Assembly (NCBI GenBank): GCA_003331685.1
Contig: QOPK01000041.1
Coordinates: 1-14,319 of the forward strand
Length of the DNA stretch: 14,319 nt
Origin: Halieaceae bacterium
GTDB taxonomy: Bacteria; Pseudomonadota; Gammaproteobacteria; Pseudomonadales; Halieaceae
Direction: 5' to 3'
The translations under genes were made by a program, and so were the position numbers. Every line of letters starts with the position of its first letter. Positions within the stretch are counted from its first letter, which is position 1. Positions 1 through 7,298 of the stretch are shown here, piece by piece. The notes beneath the pieces were generated by a model that was given only the letters and a program-made list of their open reading frames with translations, ran no database searches and was not told the DNA's origin.

Positions 1-105
1 GTTCAATTCACGGATGTGCAAGCTGGCGTCCAACAGAATGACGCCTGTTGCCAGCAGGTCGAGGTGGTAGTCGGCGGAGAGGTCCATCAAGGATTCAGCA
101 GCCAT
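1..105 (-). CDS. ntrB: NtrB (NR(II)) nitrogen sensor histidine kinase, N-terminal fragment
   Basis: Only the first 35 codons lie in the window; the gene continues past base 1. The translation starts MAAESLMDLSADYHL and continues with a DLLATGVILLDASL stretch ending IRELN. This resembles the start of the PAS domain of NtrB/GlnL, where a hydrophobic LLD strand precedes an N-P-A-A motif. NtrB is the cytoplasmic kinase/phosphatase that controls NtrC in response to PII (GlnB). The ATG at 105-103 is preceded by AGGTGA at a 4-nt gap. That Shine-Dalgarno overlaps the TGA stop of the upstream DUF4124 gene, so the two are probably translationally coupled. A GTG codon lies directly upstream in frame but is too close to the Shine-Dalgarno. 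Identity rests on a short fragment plus the glnA context; ntrC is expected next, outside the window. Confidence 0.75.
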   Translation of the reverse strand, partial: MAAESLMDLSADYHLDLLATGVILLDASLHIRELN

Positions 106-109
106 CACG

Positions 110-670
110 TCACCTATTTACGATCGGTCGCATCACGTACACCGTGCTCGTCGTTGACGCATCGAGTTGAGCGCCACTTTCATCGAGCCGAACCACTCGT
201 AGTCGGTGTTCGCCACGATACACGTTGGTCAGCTGCCAGCTCGCGGTTCGCTGCGGAGCGCCGAGGGGTTCATCATCGAGCAGCAGCTGCAGGGCTTCGT
301 CGGGTGCTAGGTGCGGGCTGAAAGCAGCCTGGACGGCAAAGGTTCCAGGCCCCATTGGGATAGTGGTGTTATCGGCTGGTGTCACGATGCGAGTGTCATA
401 GAGGGGAGGCTGCTCGAGCTTCACAGAAGCGGCAGAGGTTTTCTTTGTCGCCAGGGGGATTGCGCTGTTCGGCGCGTGGACTGAATGTTCTTCAATCGTT
501 CCTTCACCTGACAGCGGCGGCGTGTCTGTGAACGTGACGTTGCCATCCGCATCAGTGGCCTTGTAAACCGGTTGCGCGATCAGAGTCGGCGCGAGTACCA
601 GACAGATACCGATCTCCAATACCGACCAAAGAGCGCGCGAGGGGCGTATTTGCAGTCGCTCCTGCGTCAT
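110..670 (-). CDS. DUF4124 domain protein with C-terminal Ig-like domain, between glnA and ntrB
   Basis: This 186-residue protein has a hydrophobic N-terminal segment at about residues 14-33, which looks like a signal peptide or membrane anchor with possible cleavage near LIA-QPV. A DUF4124 motif follows at about 34-51 (VYKATDADGNVTFTDTPP). A low-complexity linker comes next, then a beta-rich region from about 90 to 182. That region carries a TPAD start, a LLLDDEPLG strand and an LTNVYRGEHRLRV strand, a pattern typical of the Ig/fibronectin-like domain found behind DUF4124. It is likely periplasmic; no enzymatic function is known. It lies 4 nt upstream of ntrB with its TGA inside the ntrB Shine-Dalgarno, and behind its own putative NtrC-controlled promoter. 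Its own Shine-Dalgarno is weak. A DUF4124 gene at this locus is, as I recall, also found in Pseudomonas and relatives. Its role in nitrogen control is unknown. Confidence 0.8.
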   Translation of the reverse strand: MTQERLQIRPSRALWSVLEIGICLVLAPTLIAQPVYKATDADGNVTFTDTPPLSGEGTIEEHSVHAPNSAIPLATKKTSAASVKLEQPPLYDTRIVTPADNTTIPMGPGTFAVQAAFSPHLAPDEALQLLLDDEPLGAPQRTASWQLTNVYRGEHRLRVVRLDESGAQLDASTTSTVYVMRPIVNR

Positions 671-723
671 GGTAAGTCAATAAGCCTATATGTCGTTGAT
701 GGCGGCAAGACGATCGCTTCCTG

Positions 724-740
724 TGCACCAAAATAGTGCA
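724..740. promoter_or_regulatory. NtrC binding site (operator) upstream of DUF4124-ntrB
   Basis: The sequence TGCACCAAAATAGTGCA is a 17-bp palindrome with one mismatched pair. It matches the NtrC consensus (TGCACYA, 3 bp, TRGTGCA). It overlaps the last base of a putative -10 box and covers about -7 to +10 of the predicted start, so bound NtrC would block RNA polymerase. In E. coli an NtrC site at glnLp, between glnA and glnL, represses in the same way. Site identity is from sequence match; the repression is inferred. Confidence 0.75.
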
Positions 741-769
741 TTGTACCTTTTGCAGTGTTAGGGAAACAA
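740..769 (-). promoter_or_regulatory. Putative sigma-70 promoter for DUF4124-ntrB(C)
   Basis: On the minus strand a -10 box TACAAT (745-740) lies 18 bp from a weak -35 box TTGTTT (769-764). The -35 box overlaps the tail of the glnA terminator. The predicted start near 733 gives a leader of roughly 63 nt to the DUF4124 ATG. The -10 is good (5 of 6 matches), the -35 is poor (3 of 6). Overlap with the NtrC palindrome adds weight. Confidence 0.5.
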
Positions 770-794
770 AAGCCCGCGTAGCGCGGGCTTTTGT
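766..794. terminator. Bidirectional rho-independent terminator after glnA
   Basis: Perfect 13-bp inverted repeat: ACAAAAGCCCGCG (766-778), 3-nt loop, CGCGGGCTTTTGT (782-794). The GC-rich core is flanked by A and T tracts, giving a U-rich tail in both directions. On the minus strand it lies 28 nt past the glnA stop and separates glnA from DUF4124-ntrB. Confidence 0.9.
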
Positions 795-821
795 GATCGA
801 TCTTCGTCGAGATAGTCCGAC

Positions 822-2228
822 TCAGACAGAGTAGTACATGTCGAATTCGACTGGGTGGGTGGTCATGTTCAAGCGCTCCACATCATCGCGCTTGAGCTCG
901 ATGTAGGCATCGATCATGTCTTCAGTGAAGACGCCACCGGCGGTCAGGAATTCGCGGTCCGCCTCGAGTGCATCCAATGCCATTTCCAGACTGGAGGCGA
1001 CTGTTGGGATATCCGCTGCTTCTTCTGCGGGAAGGTCGTAAAGATCCTTGTCAGCAGCATCGCCGGGGTGGATCTTGTTCTGAATGCCGTCAATGCCCGC
1101 CATCAGCATGGCTGCGAACGCCAGGTATGGGTTGGCTGTCGGGTCAGGGAACCGAACCTCAATACGCTTGCCCTTCGGCGAGGGCTCGTAGGGAATACGA
1201 ATCGACGCGGATCGGTTGCGCGCGGAATATGCGAGCATTACGGGGGCCTCGAAACCCGGCACCAAGCGCTTATAGCTGTTGGTGGAGGCGTTGGTGAAGG
1301 CGTTCAACGCGCGCGCGTGCTTGATGATGCCGCCAATGTAGTAGAGCGCGGTATCGGACAAGCCTGAATAGCCGTCGCCAGCAAAGGTGTTATCGCCGCC
1401 TTTGGCGATAGACTGGTGAACGTGCATGCCGGAACCGTTGTCACCGACTAGAGGCTTGGGCATAAAGGTGGCGGTTTTGCCGTAGGCGTGAGCAACGTTC
1501 AATACGCAGTACTTCATTATCTGCACTTCGTCTGCCTTGGATACCAAGGTGTTGAACTTGACGCCAATCTCGCACTGGCCTGCAGTACCCACCTCGTGAT
1601 GGTGAACCTCAACTTCGAGGCCCATCTGCTCCATAGCGGAACACATTGCCGCACGAATATCATGAAGCGAGTCAACGGGGGGCACGGGAAAGTAGCCGCC
1701 TTTGACTCTAGGTCGGTGACCCGTATTGCCGTCTTCAAAGTCGAGGTTAGAGGACCAGGCTGCTTCCTCAGCGTTGATCGCGTAGCTGGCGCCACTCATG
1801 TCGGCACTCCACTTCACGTCGTCAAATACAAAGAACTCTGGCTCGGGGCCAAAAAAAGCGGTGTCGCCCAAACCGGTTGACGCGAGATACGCCTCAGCCT
1901 TCTTGGCGATACTGCGGGGATCGCGATCATAGCCCTGCATAGTGGACGGCTCGACAATGTCGCAGCGCAGGATCACCGTCGGATCATCGGTGAAGGGGTC
2001 GAGAATGGCAGTGCTGTCATCAGGCATGAGGATCATGTCCGACTCGTTGATGCCCTTCCATCCGGAAATAGACGAGCCGTCGAACATCTTACCGCCCTCA
2101 AAGAAATCCTCGTCCACCACACCGGCAGGGATCGAGACGTGTTGCTCCTTTCCCTTGGTATCGGTGAATCGCAGGTCCACCCAGCGGACATCGTTTTTGC
2201 TGATTAAATCGAGCGTGCGCTCTGACAT
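822..2228 (-). CDS. glnA: Type I glutamine synthetase (GSI-beta)
   Basis: It makes glutamine from glutamate, ammonia and ATP and works as a cytoplasmic dodecamer. It is 468 residues long, the usual length (E. coli has 469). Landmarks are the N-terminal beta-grasp domain with the D50-G-S-S loop, E129/E131 in GPEPEFF, the [12 protein letters not shown] metal/ATP region at about 262-273, GFEAP with E327, and [11 protein letters not shown] around R339. The adenylylation site is Y397 in KDLYDLP, at exactly the E. coli position, so regulation by GlnE is expected. The protein ends [11 protein letters not shown] as in enterobacteria. The start is the ATG at 2228, placed 6 nt after GAAGGAG; a TTG 15 nt upstream overlaps that Shine-Dalgarno and is rejected. 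Transcription is probably from the sigma-54 promoter at 2318-2333 under NtrC control. Confidence 0.98.
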   Translation of the reverse strand: MSERTLDLISKNDVRWVDLRFTDTKGKEQHVSIPAGVVDEDFFEGGKMFDGSSISGWKGINESDMILMPDDSTAILDPFTDDPTVILRCDIVEPSTMQGYDRDPRSIAKKAEAYLASTGLGDTAFFGPEPEFFVFDDVKWSADMSGASYAINAEEAAWSSNLDFEDGNTGHRPRVKGGYFPVPPVDSLHDIRAAMCSAMEQMGLEVEVHHHEVGTAGQCEIGVKFNTLVSKADEVQIMKYCVLNVAHAYGKTATFMPKPLVGDNGSGMHVHQSIAKGGDNTFAGDGYSGLSDTALYYIGGIIKHARALNAFTNASTNSYKRLVPGFEAPVMLAYSARNRSASIRIPYEPSPKGKRIEVRFPDPTANPYLAFAAMLMAGIDGIQNKIHPGDAADKDLYDLPAEEAADIPTVASSLEMALDALEADREFLTAGGVFTEDMIDAYIELKRDDVERLNMTTHPVEFDMYYSV

Positions 2229-2234
2229 GTCGTT

Positions 2235-2241
2235 CTCCTTC
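2235..2241 (-). promoter_or_regulatory. Shine-Dalgarno fixing the glnA start
   Basis: On the minus strand GAAGGAG is followed by 6 nt and ATG (2228-2226). It selects MSERTL as the N-terminus over the in-frame TTG that lies within the Shine-Dalgarno region. Confidence 0.85.
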
Positions 2242-2317
2242 AATAGTCACTTCCCCAGCACTCACTGGGCGGTAAAAATCAGAAAGTGCATGGGCACCGG
2301 CTGAGCGTGTAAAATAG

Positions 2318-2333
2318 TGCAAGGTCTGTGCCA
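2318..2333 (-). promoter_or_regulatory. Sigma-54 promoter of glnA
   Basis: On the minus strand TGGCACA, GACC, TTGCA matches the RpoN consensus TGGCACG-N4-TTGCA. The invariant GG (2332-2331) and GC (2320-2319) are separated by exactly 10 bp. The predicted transcription start near 2307 leaves a leader of about 79 nt before the glnA ATG. Confidence 0.9.
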
Positions 2334-2417
2334 ACTTTACGCCGTCGGCTCGCTGCCACTAAACCCATGTTTTTGCTCGATAAGTGGTAACTTTAGCCGA
2401 CAATGCGCAGAGCCCAA

Positions 2418-2434
2418 TGCACCAACATGGGTCT
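2418..2434. promoter_or_regulatory. NtrC binding site, glnA-proximal
   Basis: TGCACCAACATGGGTCT has a perfect left half-site and a degenerate right half-site. Its centre (about 2426) is roughly 119 bp upstream of the predicted glnA start, a usual enhancer distance. It is probably the weaker of the pair. Confidence 0.7.
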
Positions 2435-2448
2435 CTCTGCCCATTAAT

Positions 2449-2465
2449 TGCACCTAAATGGTGCG
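2449..2465. promoter_or_regulatory. NtrC binding site, glnA-distal
   Basis: TGCACCTAAATGGTGCG has both half-sites strong. Its centre (about 2457) is 31 bp, close to three helical turns, from the neighbouring site and about 150 bp upstream of the glnA start. E. coli glnAp2 has a pair of enhancer sites with a near-identical spacing of about 32 bp. Confidence 0.85.
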
Positions 2466-2572
2466 CAAGCGAATAGGCAGTGCTGGCGCAGGAAGTAAAC
2501 CAGTTTGCCTGTGCTGGTGTACACTCCGCGCGCGCTGACGCGACCCCTTATCTTCAGAAGCTCGGAATGGTT

Positions 2573-4387
2573 ATGAAAGCACTCCGCAATATCGCGATTA
2601 TTGCCCACGTAGATCATGGCAAAACCACTTTGGTGGATTGCCTGTTACAGCAGTCTGGCACGCTGGATCGAAAGAACGCTGGTGCCGAGCGCATCATGGA
2701 TTCGAATGATCAGGAGCGTGAGCGCGGCATCACTATTTTGGCCAAGAACACCGCGATTAGTTGGAATGACTACCGCATCAACATAGTCGACACACCCGGA
2801 CACGCTGATTTTGGTGGTGAGGTGGAGCGCGTGCTGTCTATGGTGGACTCTGTGCTGCTCTTAGTCGACGCGGTGGACGGACCTATGCCCCAGACCCGTT
2901 TCGTCACGGCTAAGGCTTTTGAACGCGGGCTCAACCCGATCGTCGTGGTCAATAAGGTCGATCGCCCCGGCGCGCGGCCAGACTGGGTGGTGGATCAGGT
3001 GTTTGATCTGTTTGACACTTTGGGGGCTACGGAAGAGCAGCTCGACTTCCCCGTCATCTATGCGTCGGCGCTTAACGGTGTGGCCGGCGAGGACTTCGAG
3101 GACATGGCGGATGATATGTCGCCGCTGTTTCAGGCCATCGTCGATAAAGTAGCGCCGCCCGAGGTGAACGCAGACGGCGCCTTGCAGCTGCAGATTTCAG
3201 CACTCGACTACAACAGCTACGTCGGCGTCATTGGTGTCGGGCGGATCACGCGGGGCGTGTTGACGCCCAACACTGCGGTGGCGGTGGTCGACCGCGAGGG
3301 TCATAGCCGCAGCGGCAAAGTGCTGCAGGTCATGGGGTATCTGGGCCTTGAGCGGGTCGAGGCAGATCGGGCCGAAGCGGGCGATATCGTTTGTGTGACC
3401 GGTATCGACGCGCTCAACATCTCCGATACGCTATGCGACCCTGCGGCACCCGAGGCACTCCCGGCGCTGACCGTTGATGAGCCGACGGTCAGCATGACCT
3501 TTCAGGTTAACGACTCGCCCTTTGCCGGCCGTGAGGGCAAGTACGTGACCTCGCGCAATATCAAAGAGCGACTTGATCGGGAGTTGATTCACAACGTCGC
3601 GTTGCGGGTCGAACAAGGCGATAGCCCCGACAAGTTTAAGGTTTCGGGCCGCGGCGAGCTTCACCTCTCGGTGCTCATTGAAAACATGCGTCGCGAGGGT
3701 TTCGAGCTCGGGGTCTCAAGACCCGAGGTCATCCAAAAGGAAATCGATGGCAAGTTGTGTGAGCCTTACGAGCAGCTCGTGATAGACGTTGAAGAGGCGC
3801 ATCAAGGGGGTGTGATGGAGGAGCTGGGTCTGCGCCGAGCGGAGCTCCAGAACTTGATTACCGATGGTGCCGGCCGGGTACGACTCGAATTTATTGTGCC
3901 TGCCCGCGGCTTGATTGGCTTTCGCTCGCAGTTTCTGACGCTGAGTTCGGGTTCGGGAATCATGACCCACGTGTTTGATCACTACGGCCCGGTGGCAAAG
4001 TCTGATCTAGCCGTGCGCAACAACGGCGTGCTGGTCTCAATGGTGTCGGGCAAGACGCTGGCCTATGCACTGTTTAGCCTGCAGGAGCGCGGCAGACTCT
4101 TCATTGAGCCTAATGTTGATGTCTATGAAGGCCAGATTATGGGTCTGCACAGCCGTGGGAACGATCTGGTGGTCAATCCGACCAAGGCCAAGCAGCTGAC
4201 CAATGTCCGCGCATCAGGCACGGACGAGGCCGTCATTCTGACCCCGCCGGTGCTGCACAGTTTGGAGCAGGCGCTCGAGTTCATCGATGAAGATGAGCTG
4301 GTTGAGGTCACTCCTGACAGCATTCGCCTGCGCAAAAAGCTGTTGCTTGAACACGAGCGCAAGCGCGCTTCTCGTAAAGCCGCCTAG
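2573..4387 (+). CDS. typA: Translational GTPase TypA/BipA
   Basis: TypA/BipA is an EF-G-like GTPase that binds the 70S ribosome and helps 50S assembly, mainly under cold or other stress. It is 604 residues long, the family norm. G motifs are visible: G1 AHVDHGKT (11-18), G3 DTPGH (73-77) and G4 NKVD (127-130). EF-G-like domains follow, including GRGELHL and the C-terminal [10 protein letters not shown] block with the CTD that mimics neither EF-G domain IV nor EF-Tu. The open frame extends upstream to 2480 and has another ATG at 2567. [12 protein letters not shown] at 2573 aligns best with known N-termini ([13 protein letters not shown]). The gene diverges from glnA and converges with the GNAT gene 33 bp downstream; no clear terminator is seen between them. 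Confidence 0.96.
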   Translation: MKALRNIAIIAHVDHGKTTLVDCLLQQSGTLDRKNAGAERIMDSNDQERERGITILAKNTAISWNDYRINIVDTPGHADFGGEVERVLSMVDSVLLLVDAVDGPMPQTRFVTAKAFERGLNPIVVVNKVDRPGARPDWVVDQVFDLFDTLGATEEQLDFPVIYASALNGVAGEDFEDMADDMSPLFQAIVDKVAPPEVNADGALQLQISALDYNSYVGVIGVGRITRGVLTPNTAVAVVDREGHSRSGKVLQVMGYLGLERVEADRAEAGDIVCVTGIDALNISDTLCDPAAPEALPALTVDEPTVSMTFQVNDSPFAGREGKYVTSRNIKERLDRELIHNVALRVEQGDSPDKFKVSGRGELHLSVLIENMRREGFELGVSRPEVIQKEIDGKLCEPYEQLVIDVEEAHQGGVMEELGLRRAELQNLITDGAGRVRLEFIVPARGLIGFRSQFLTLSSGSGIMTHVFDHYGPVAKSDLAVRNNGVLVSMVSGKTLAYALFSLQERGRLFIEPNVDVYEGQIMGLHSRGNDLVVNPTKAKQLTNVRASGTDEAVILTPPVLHSLEQALEFIDEDELVEVTPDSIRLRKKLLLEHERKRASRKAA

Positions 4388-4420
4388 GGCCCCACATACC
4401 TGGTGAAACCCGTTTTAGGG

Positions 4421-4891
4421 TCAGCGTGATCTCAACATCTCGATGTGGAGAATATCGTCCTCGAGATAAGGTTCGCTCGTCACCGCAAAGCCCAGTGACT
4501 CATAAAAAGGCTGCAAATAGGCCTGGGCACTGAGGCGCACTGTCGGCCATCGCGCATCACAGAATGCCAGCGCCATATCCATCAGGTCCCGGCCCAACCC
4601 TAGGCCGCGATAGTCATCGCGAATGGCAACCCTGCCAATGGAGCATTCGTTGTAGGCCACTCCGGGGGGCGAAACTCGCAGGGTGCCGATCAGCGCGCCC
4701 TGATGCGTCAGTTCCAGATGCCAGCACAGCGGGTCCTTGTCGTCGACCTCCTGATAGGGGCAGGTTTGTTCCACGACAAATATCTTAGTACGCAGGCTCA
4801 GCACCCGATGCCACTCCGATCCGCTGAATACCGCAAAGTGTCGCCAGCGCCATACTAGTTCATTGCGAAGCGTTTCCGGATTGAGCGCCAT
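4421..4891 (-). CDS. ElaA-like GNAT family N-acetyltransferase
   Basis: This 156-residue protein carries the ElaA signature FVVEQTCPYQEVD (38-50). It also has the GNAT acetyl-CoA loop, IGRVAI followed by YRGLGLGRDLM (85-104), and a C-terminal AQAYLQPFYESLGF block (122-135). It probably transfers an acetyl group from acetyl-CoA to an amine; ElaA substrates are not established. The start is the ATG at 4891, 7 nt after GAGGAG. An in-frame TTG 15 nt upstream overlaps that Shine-Dalgarno and is rejected. It stands alone, converging on typA and diverging from parC. Confidence 0.9.
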   Translation of the reverse strand: MALNPETLRNELVWRWRHFAVFSGSEWHRVLSLRTKIFVVEQTCPYQEVDDKDPLCWHLELTHQGALIGTLRVSPPGVAYNECSIGRVAIRDDYRGLGLGRDLMDMALAFCDARWPTVRLSAQAYLQPFYESLGFAVTSEPYLEDDILHIEMLRSR

Positions 4892-4898
4892 GGAGAGT

Positions 4899-4904
4899 CT
4901 CCTC
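4899..4904 (-). promoter_or_regulatory. Shine-Dalgarno deciding the ElaA-like start
   Basis: On the minus strand GAGGAG is followed by 7 nt and ATG (4891-4889), which sets the N-terminus at MALNPETL. Confidence 0.8.
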
Positions 4905-5025
4905 AACCCATCAAGGCTTTGGTTACGTGGTCTTCCCGCGCGGGGGTGCGGTAGGATAACCCGATTGAGATGACAGGGTGACGCACGCTGCCGAACCCGC
5001 CGCCTTCACAGAGAGCCCCATTACG

Positions 5026-7278
5026 ATGACAGATATGATGCAGCCTTCGGTCGACGTAGAGCAGCTATCCCTGCGTGACTATGCAGAGAAAGCGTACCTC
5101 GACTACTCGATGTACGTGATTCTCGACCGTGCCCTGCCGCACATTGGCGACGGCCTTAAGCCGGTGCAGCGCCGCATTGTGTATGCGATGAGTGAGCTCG
5201 GGCTAAAGGCCTCGGCTAAATATAAAAAGTCGGCACGCACAGTGGGGGATGTTATCGGCAAGTTCCATCCACATGGCGACAGCGCGGCTTATGAGGCGAT
5301 GGTGTTGATGGCGCAGGATTTTTCCTACCGCTATCCACTCATCGACGGGCAGGGGAACTGGGGCTCGCCGGATGATCCCAAGTCATTCGCCGCCATGCGT
5401 TATACCGAATCCCGACTGACGGCTTACGCCGATGTGCTCCTCTCGGAGCTCGGTCAGGGAACGGTGGATTGGCAGCCTAATTTTGATGGCACCCTCGAAG
5501 AGCCTACTGTGCTGCCTGCGCAGGTGCCCAATCTGCTGCTCAATGGCACAACCGGCATTGCTGTTGGTATGGCGACAGACATTCCACCGCACAACCTCAA
5601 GGAAGTCGTTGCGGCCACCATCCATTTGCTGGACTCACCAAAGGCAACCGTGTCAGACCTGTGTAAACACATCAAAGGGCCGGACTTTCCGACAGAAGCG
5701 GAAATCATCACGCCGGTAGATGAACTCAGAACACTTTATGAGACGGGGCGCGGTGCGCTGCGGGTGCGGGCGGCCTATGCCATTGAGGATGGTGCGGTCG
5801 TGATTCACGCGCTGCCCTATCAGGTCTCGGGCGCCAAGGTGCTAGAGCAGATCGCGGCGCAGATGCAGGCCCGCAAACTGCCGATGGTCTCGGATTTGCG
5901 CGACGAGTCTGATCATGAGCACCCCACGCGGTTGGTAGTGGTACCTCGGTCCAATCGCATCGATCTCGACGGGCTCATGAGCCATTTATTTGCCACCACC
6001 GATCTCGAGCGCACTTATCGCGTGAACCTCAATGTGATTGGCATCGATGGTCGGCCAGCGGTGAAATCTCTGGTAACCGTACTCAAGGAGTGGTTGGCGT
6101 TCAGAAAGACGACGGTTAAGCGCCGTTTGCAGCATCGATTGGAACGGGTGGAACGCAGGCTCCATATTCTCGAAGGTTACCTCGTTGCTTTCCTAAACAT
6201 CGATGAAGTCATCCGCATCATTCGCGAGGAGGAAGAGCCCAAACTCGTACTCATGAAAACCTTCAAGATCTCCGATGTGCAGGCAGAAGCCATCCTTGAT
6301 CTGAAGCTGCGTAACCTCGCCAAGCTTGAAGAAATGAAAATCCGCGGCGAGCAGGATGAGTTGGCCGAAGAGCGCGATACGCTGAAGAAGACCCTGGGCA
6401 GTGATGCGCGTCTCAAGACGCTGATCAAACGTGAGCTGAAAGCAGTCGTTGAGGTCCATGGTGACGCTCGGCGTGCGCCCCTCGCTGAGCGTGAAGAGGC
6501 AAAGGCGTTCAGTGAGCTTGAACTGACCACCGCGGATCCGCTGACGATTGTGTTGTCCGAAAAGGGCTGGATTCGCGCGGCAAAGGGCCACGATATTGAC
6601 CCGGCATCGTTCAGTTACAAATCGGGTGACGGTTTCCGCTTTGCGGCCCGCGGTAAATCGAATCTGCCGACGGTGGTGCTCGACTCCACGGGCAGAGCCT
6701 ACACCCTGCCCACACATCAGCTTCCCTCGGCGCGCGGTCAGGGAGAGCCCCTGACAGGTCGCATTAACCCGCCATCCGGCGCCACCTTCGAGGGGCTGTT
6801 GACCGGTGCGGATGGGGATCGCTATTTGCTGGCAAGCGATGCGGGCTACGGATTTGTGGTGCAATTCGGGCAGCTGCAGGCGAAAAACAAGGCTGGTAAA
6901 GCGGTGCTCACATTGCCAAAGGGCGCACAGGTGTTGCCTCCGGCAGCCATTGCGCAAGGGCAAGAGCCGCTGGTGGTGGTGGCGACCAATGAGGGCCGCA
7001 TGCTGGTATTCCCGTTGGCTGAGTTGCCGGAGATGGCGCGGGGCAAGGGCAACAAATTGATTGGCATCCCATCTGCACGGGCGGCGGCACGCGAGGAGTT
7101 TGTGGCTGGACTTTGCGTGGTGACTGAGGGCGATACACTTCAGGTGACCTCGGGTGGGCACTACCGAAACTTCAAGTGGTCCGAGCTTGAGCACTTCCGC
7201 GGGGAGCGGGGGCGCCGGGGTAGCAAGCTTCCTAAAGGCTATCAGCGGGTGACGCGTCTGGAAGTAGTGACGGACTGA
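5026..7278 (+). CDS. parC: DNA topoisomerase IV subunit A
   Basis: ParC is the DNA-cleaving subunit of topoisomerase IV (with ParE), which decatenates daughter chromosomes. It is 750 residues from the ATG at 5026 (E. coli has 752). The N-terminal breakage-reunion domain has [24 protein letters not shown] and catalytic Y126 in [10 protein letters not shown]. The quinolone-determining positions are the susceptible types: S86 and E90, equal to E. coli S80 and E84. The C-terminal pinwheel ends in RGRRGSKLP and lacks a GyrA box, which favours ParC over GyrA. The frame is open from a GTG at 4978, giving 16 extra residues. The ATG at 5026 gives the usual N-terminus and has a loose AGAGAG upstream; the GTG is a possible alternative. 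parE is not in the window. Confidence 0.95.
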   Translation: MTDMMQPSVDVEQLSLRDYAEKAYLDYSMYVILDRALPHIGDGLKPVQRRIVYAMSELGLKASAKYKKSARTVGDVIGKFHPHGDSAAYEAMVLMAQDFSYRYPLIDGQGNWGSPDDPKSFAAMRYTESRLTAYADVLLSELGQGTVDWQPNFDGTLEEPTVLPAQVPNLLLNGTTGIAVGMATDIPPHNLKEVVAATIHLLDSPKATVSDLCKHIKGPDFPTEAEIITPVDELRTLYETGRGALRVRAAYAIEDGAVVIHALPYQVSGAKVLEQIAAQMQARKLPMVSDLRDESDHEHPTRLVVVPRSNRIDLDGLMSHLFATTDLERTYRVNLNVIGIDGRPAVKSLVTVLKEWLAFRKTTVKRRLQHRLERVERRLHILEGYLVAFLNIDEVIRIIREEEEPKLVLMKTFKISDVQAEAILDLKLRNLAKLEEMKIRGEQDELAEERDTLKKTLGSDARLKTLIKRELKAVVEVHGDARRAPLAEREEAKAFSELELTTADPLTIVLSEKGWIRAAKGHDIDPASFSYKSGDGFRFAARGKSNLPTVVLDSTGRAYTLPTHQLPSARGQGEPLTGRINPPSGATFEGLLTGADGDRYLLASDAGYGFVVQFGQLQAKNKAGKAVLTLPKGAQVLPPAAIAQGQEPLVVVATNEGRMLVFPLAELPEMARGKGNKLIGIPSARAAAREEFVAGLCVVTEGDTLQVTSGGHYRNFKWSELEHFRGERGRRGSKLPKGYQRVTRLEVVTD

Positions 7279-7298
7279 CTCGTTTACTCGACTGGTTG

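Larger units (their letters stand above)
2229..2572. other. glnA-typA divergent regulatory intergenic region
   Basis: This 344-bp region has no credible gene. It holds, leftward, the glnA leader (about 79 nt), the sigma-54 promoter and two NtrC sites. A small hairpin GTGC-ATGG-GCAC lies in the glnA leader at 2286-2297. On the typA side the only promoter-like element seen is TACACT (2520-2525), followed by a GC-rich run of CG repeats that could act as a discriminator; no -35 box is convincing. Confidence 0.7.

Noticed and set aside
16..321. A 101-codon rightward open frame at the left end
   Set aside because: It lies antisense to the ntrB start and the end of the DUF4124 gene, both of which have recognisable family motifs and a coupled junction. 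The rightward translation has no family resemblance.
855..1367. A 170-codon rightward open frame antisense to glnA
   Set aside because: It is the complement of conserved glutamine synthetase codons, without a Shine-Dalgarno or recognisable motif.
2480..2572. Extended N-terminus of TypA
   Set aside because: The extra 31 residues have no counterpart in TypA/BipA, and the start codon is upstream of the likely promoter element. [12 protein letters not shown] at 2573 fits the family.
4388..4420. Possible terminator between typA and the GNAT gene
   Set aside because: Only a 4-bp stem (ACCC/GGGT) with no T tract could be found, too weak to call.
4935..4944. Palindrome CCCGCGCGGG upstream of parC
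   Set aside because: A 10-bp GC-only palindrome is expected by chance in GC-rich DNA and no repeat or known operator match supports it.
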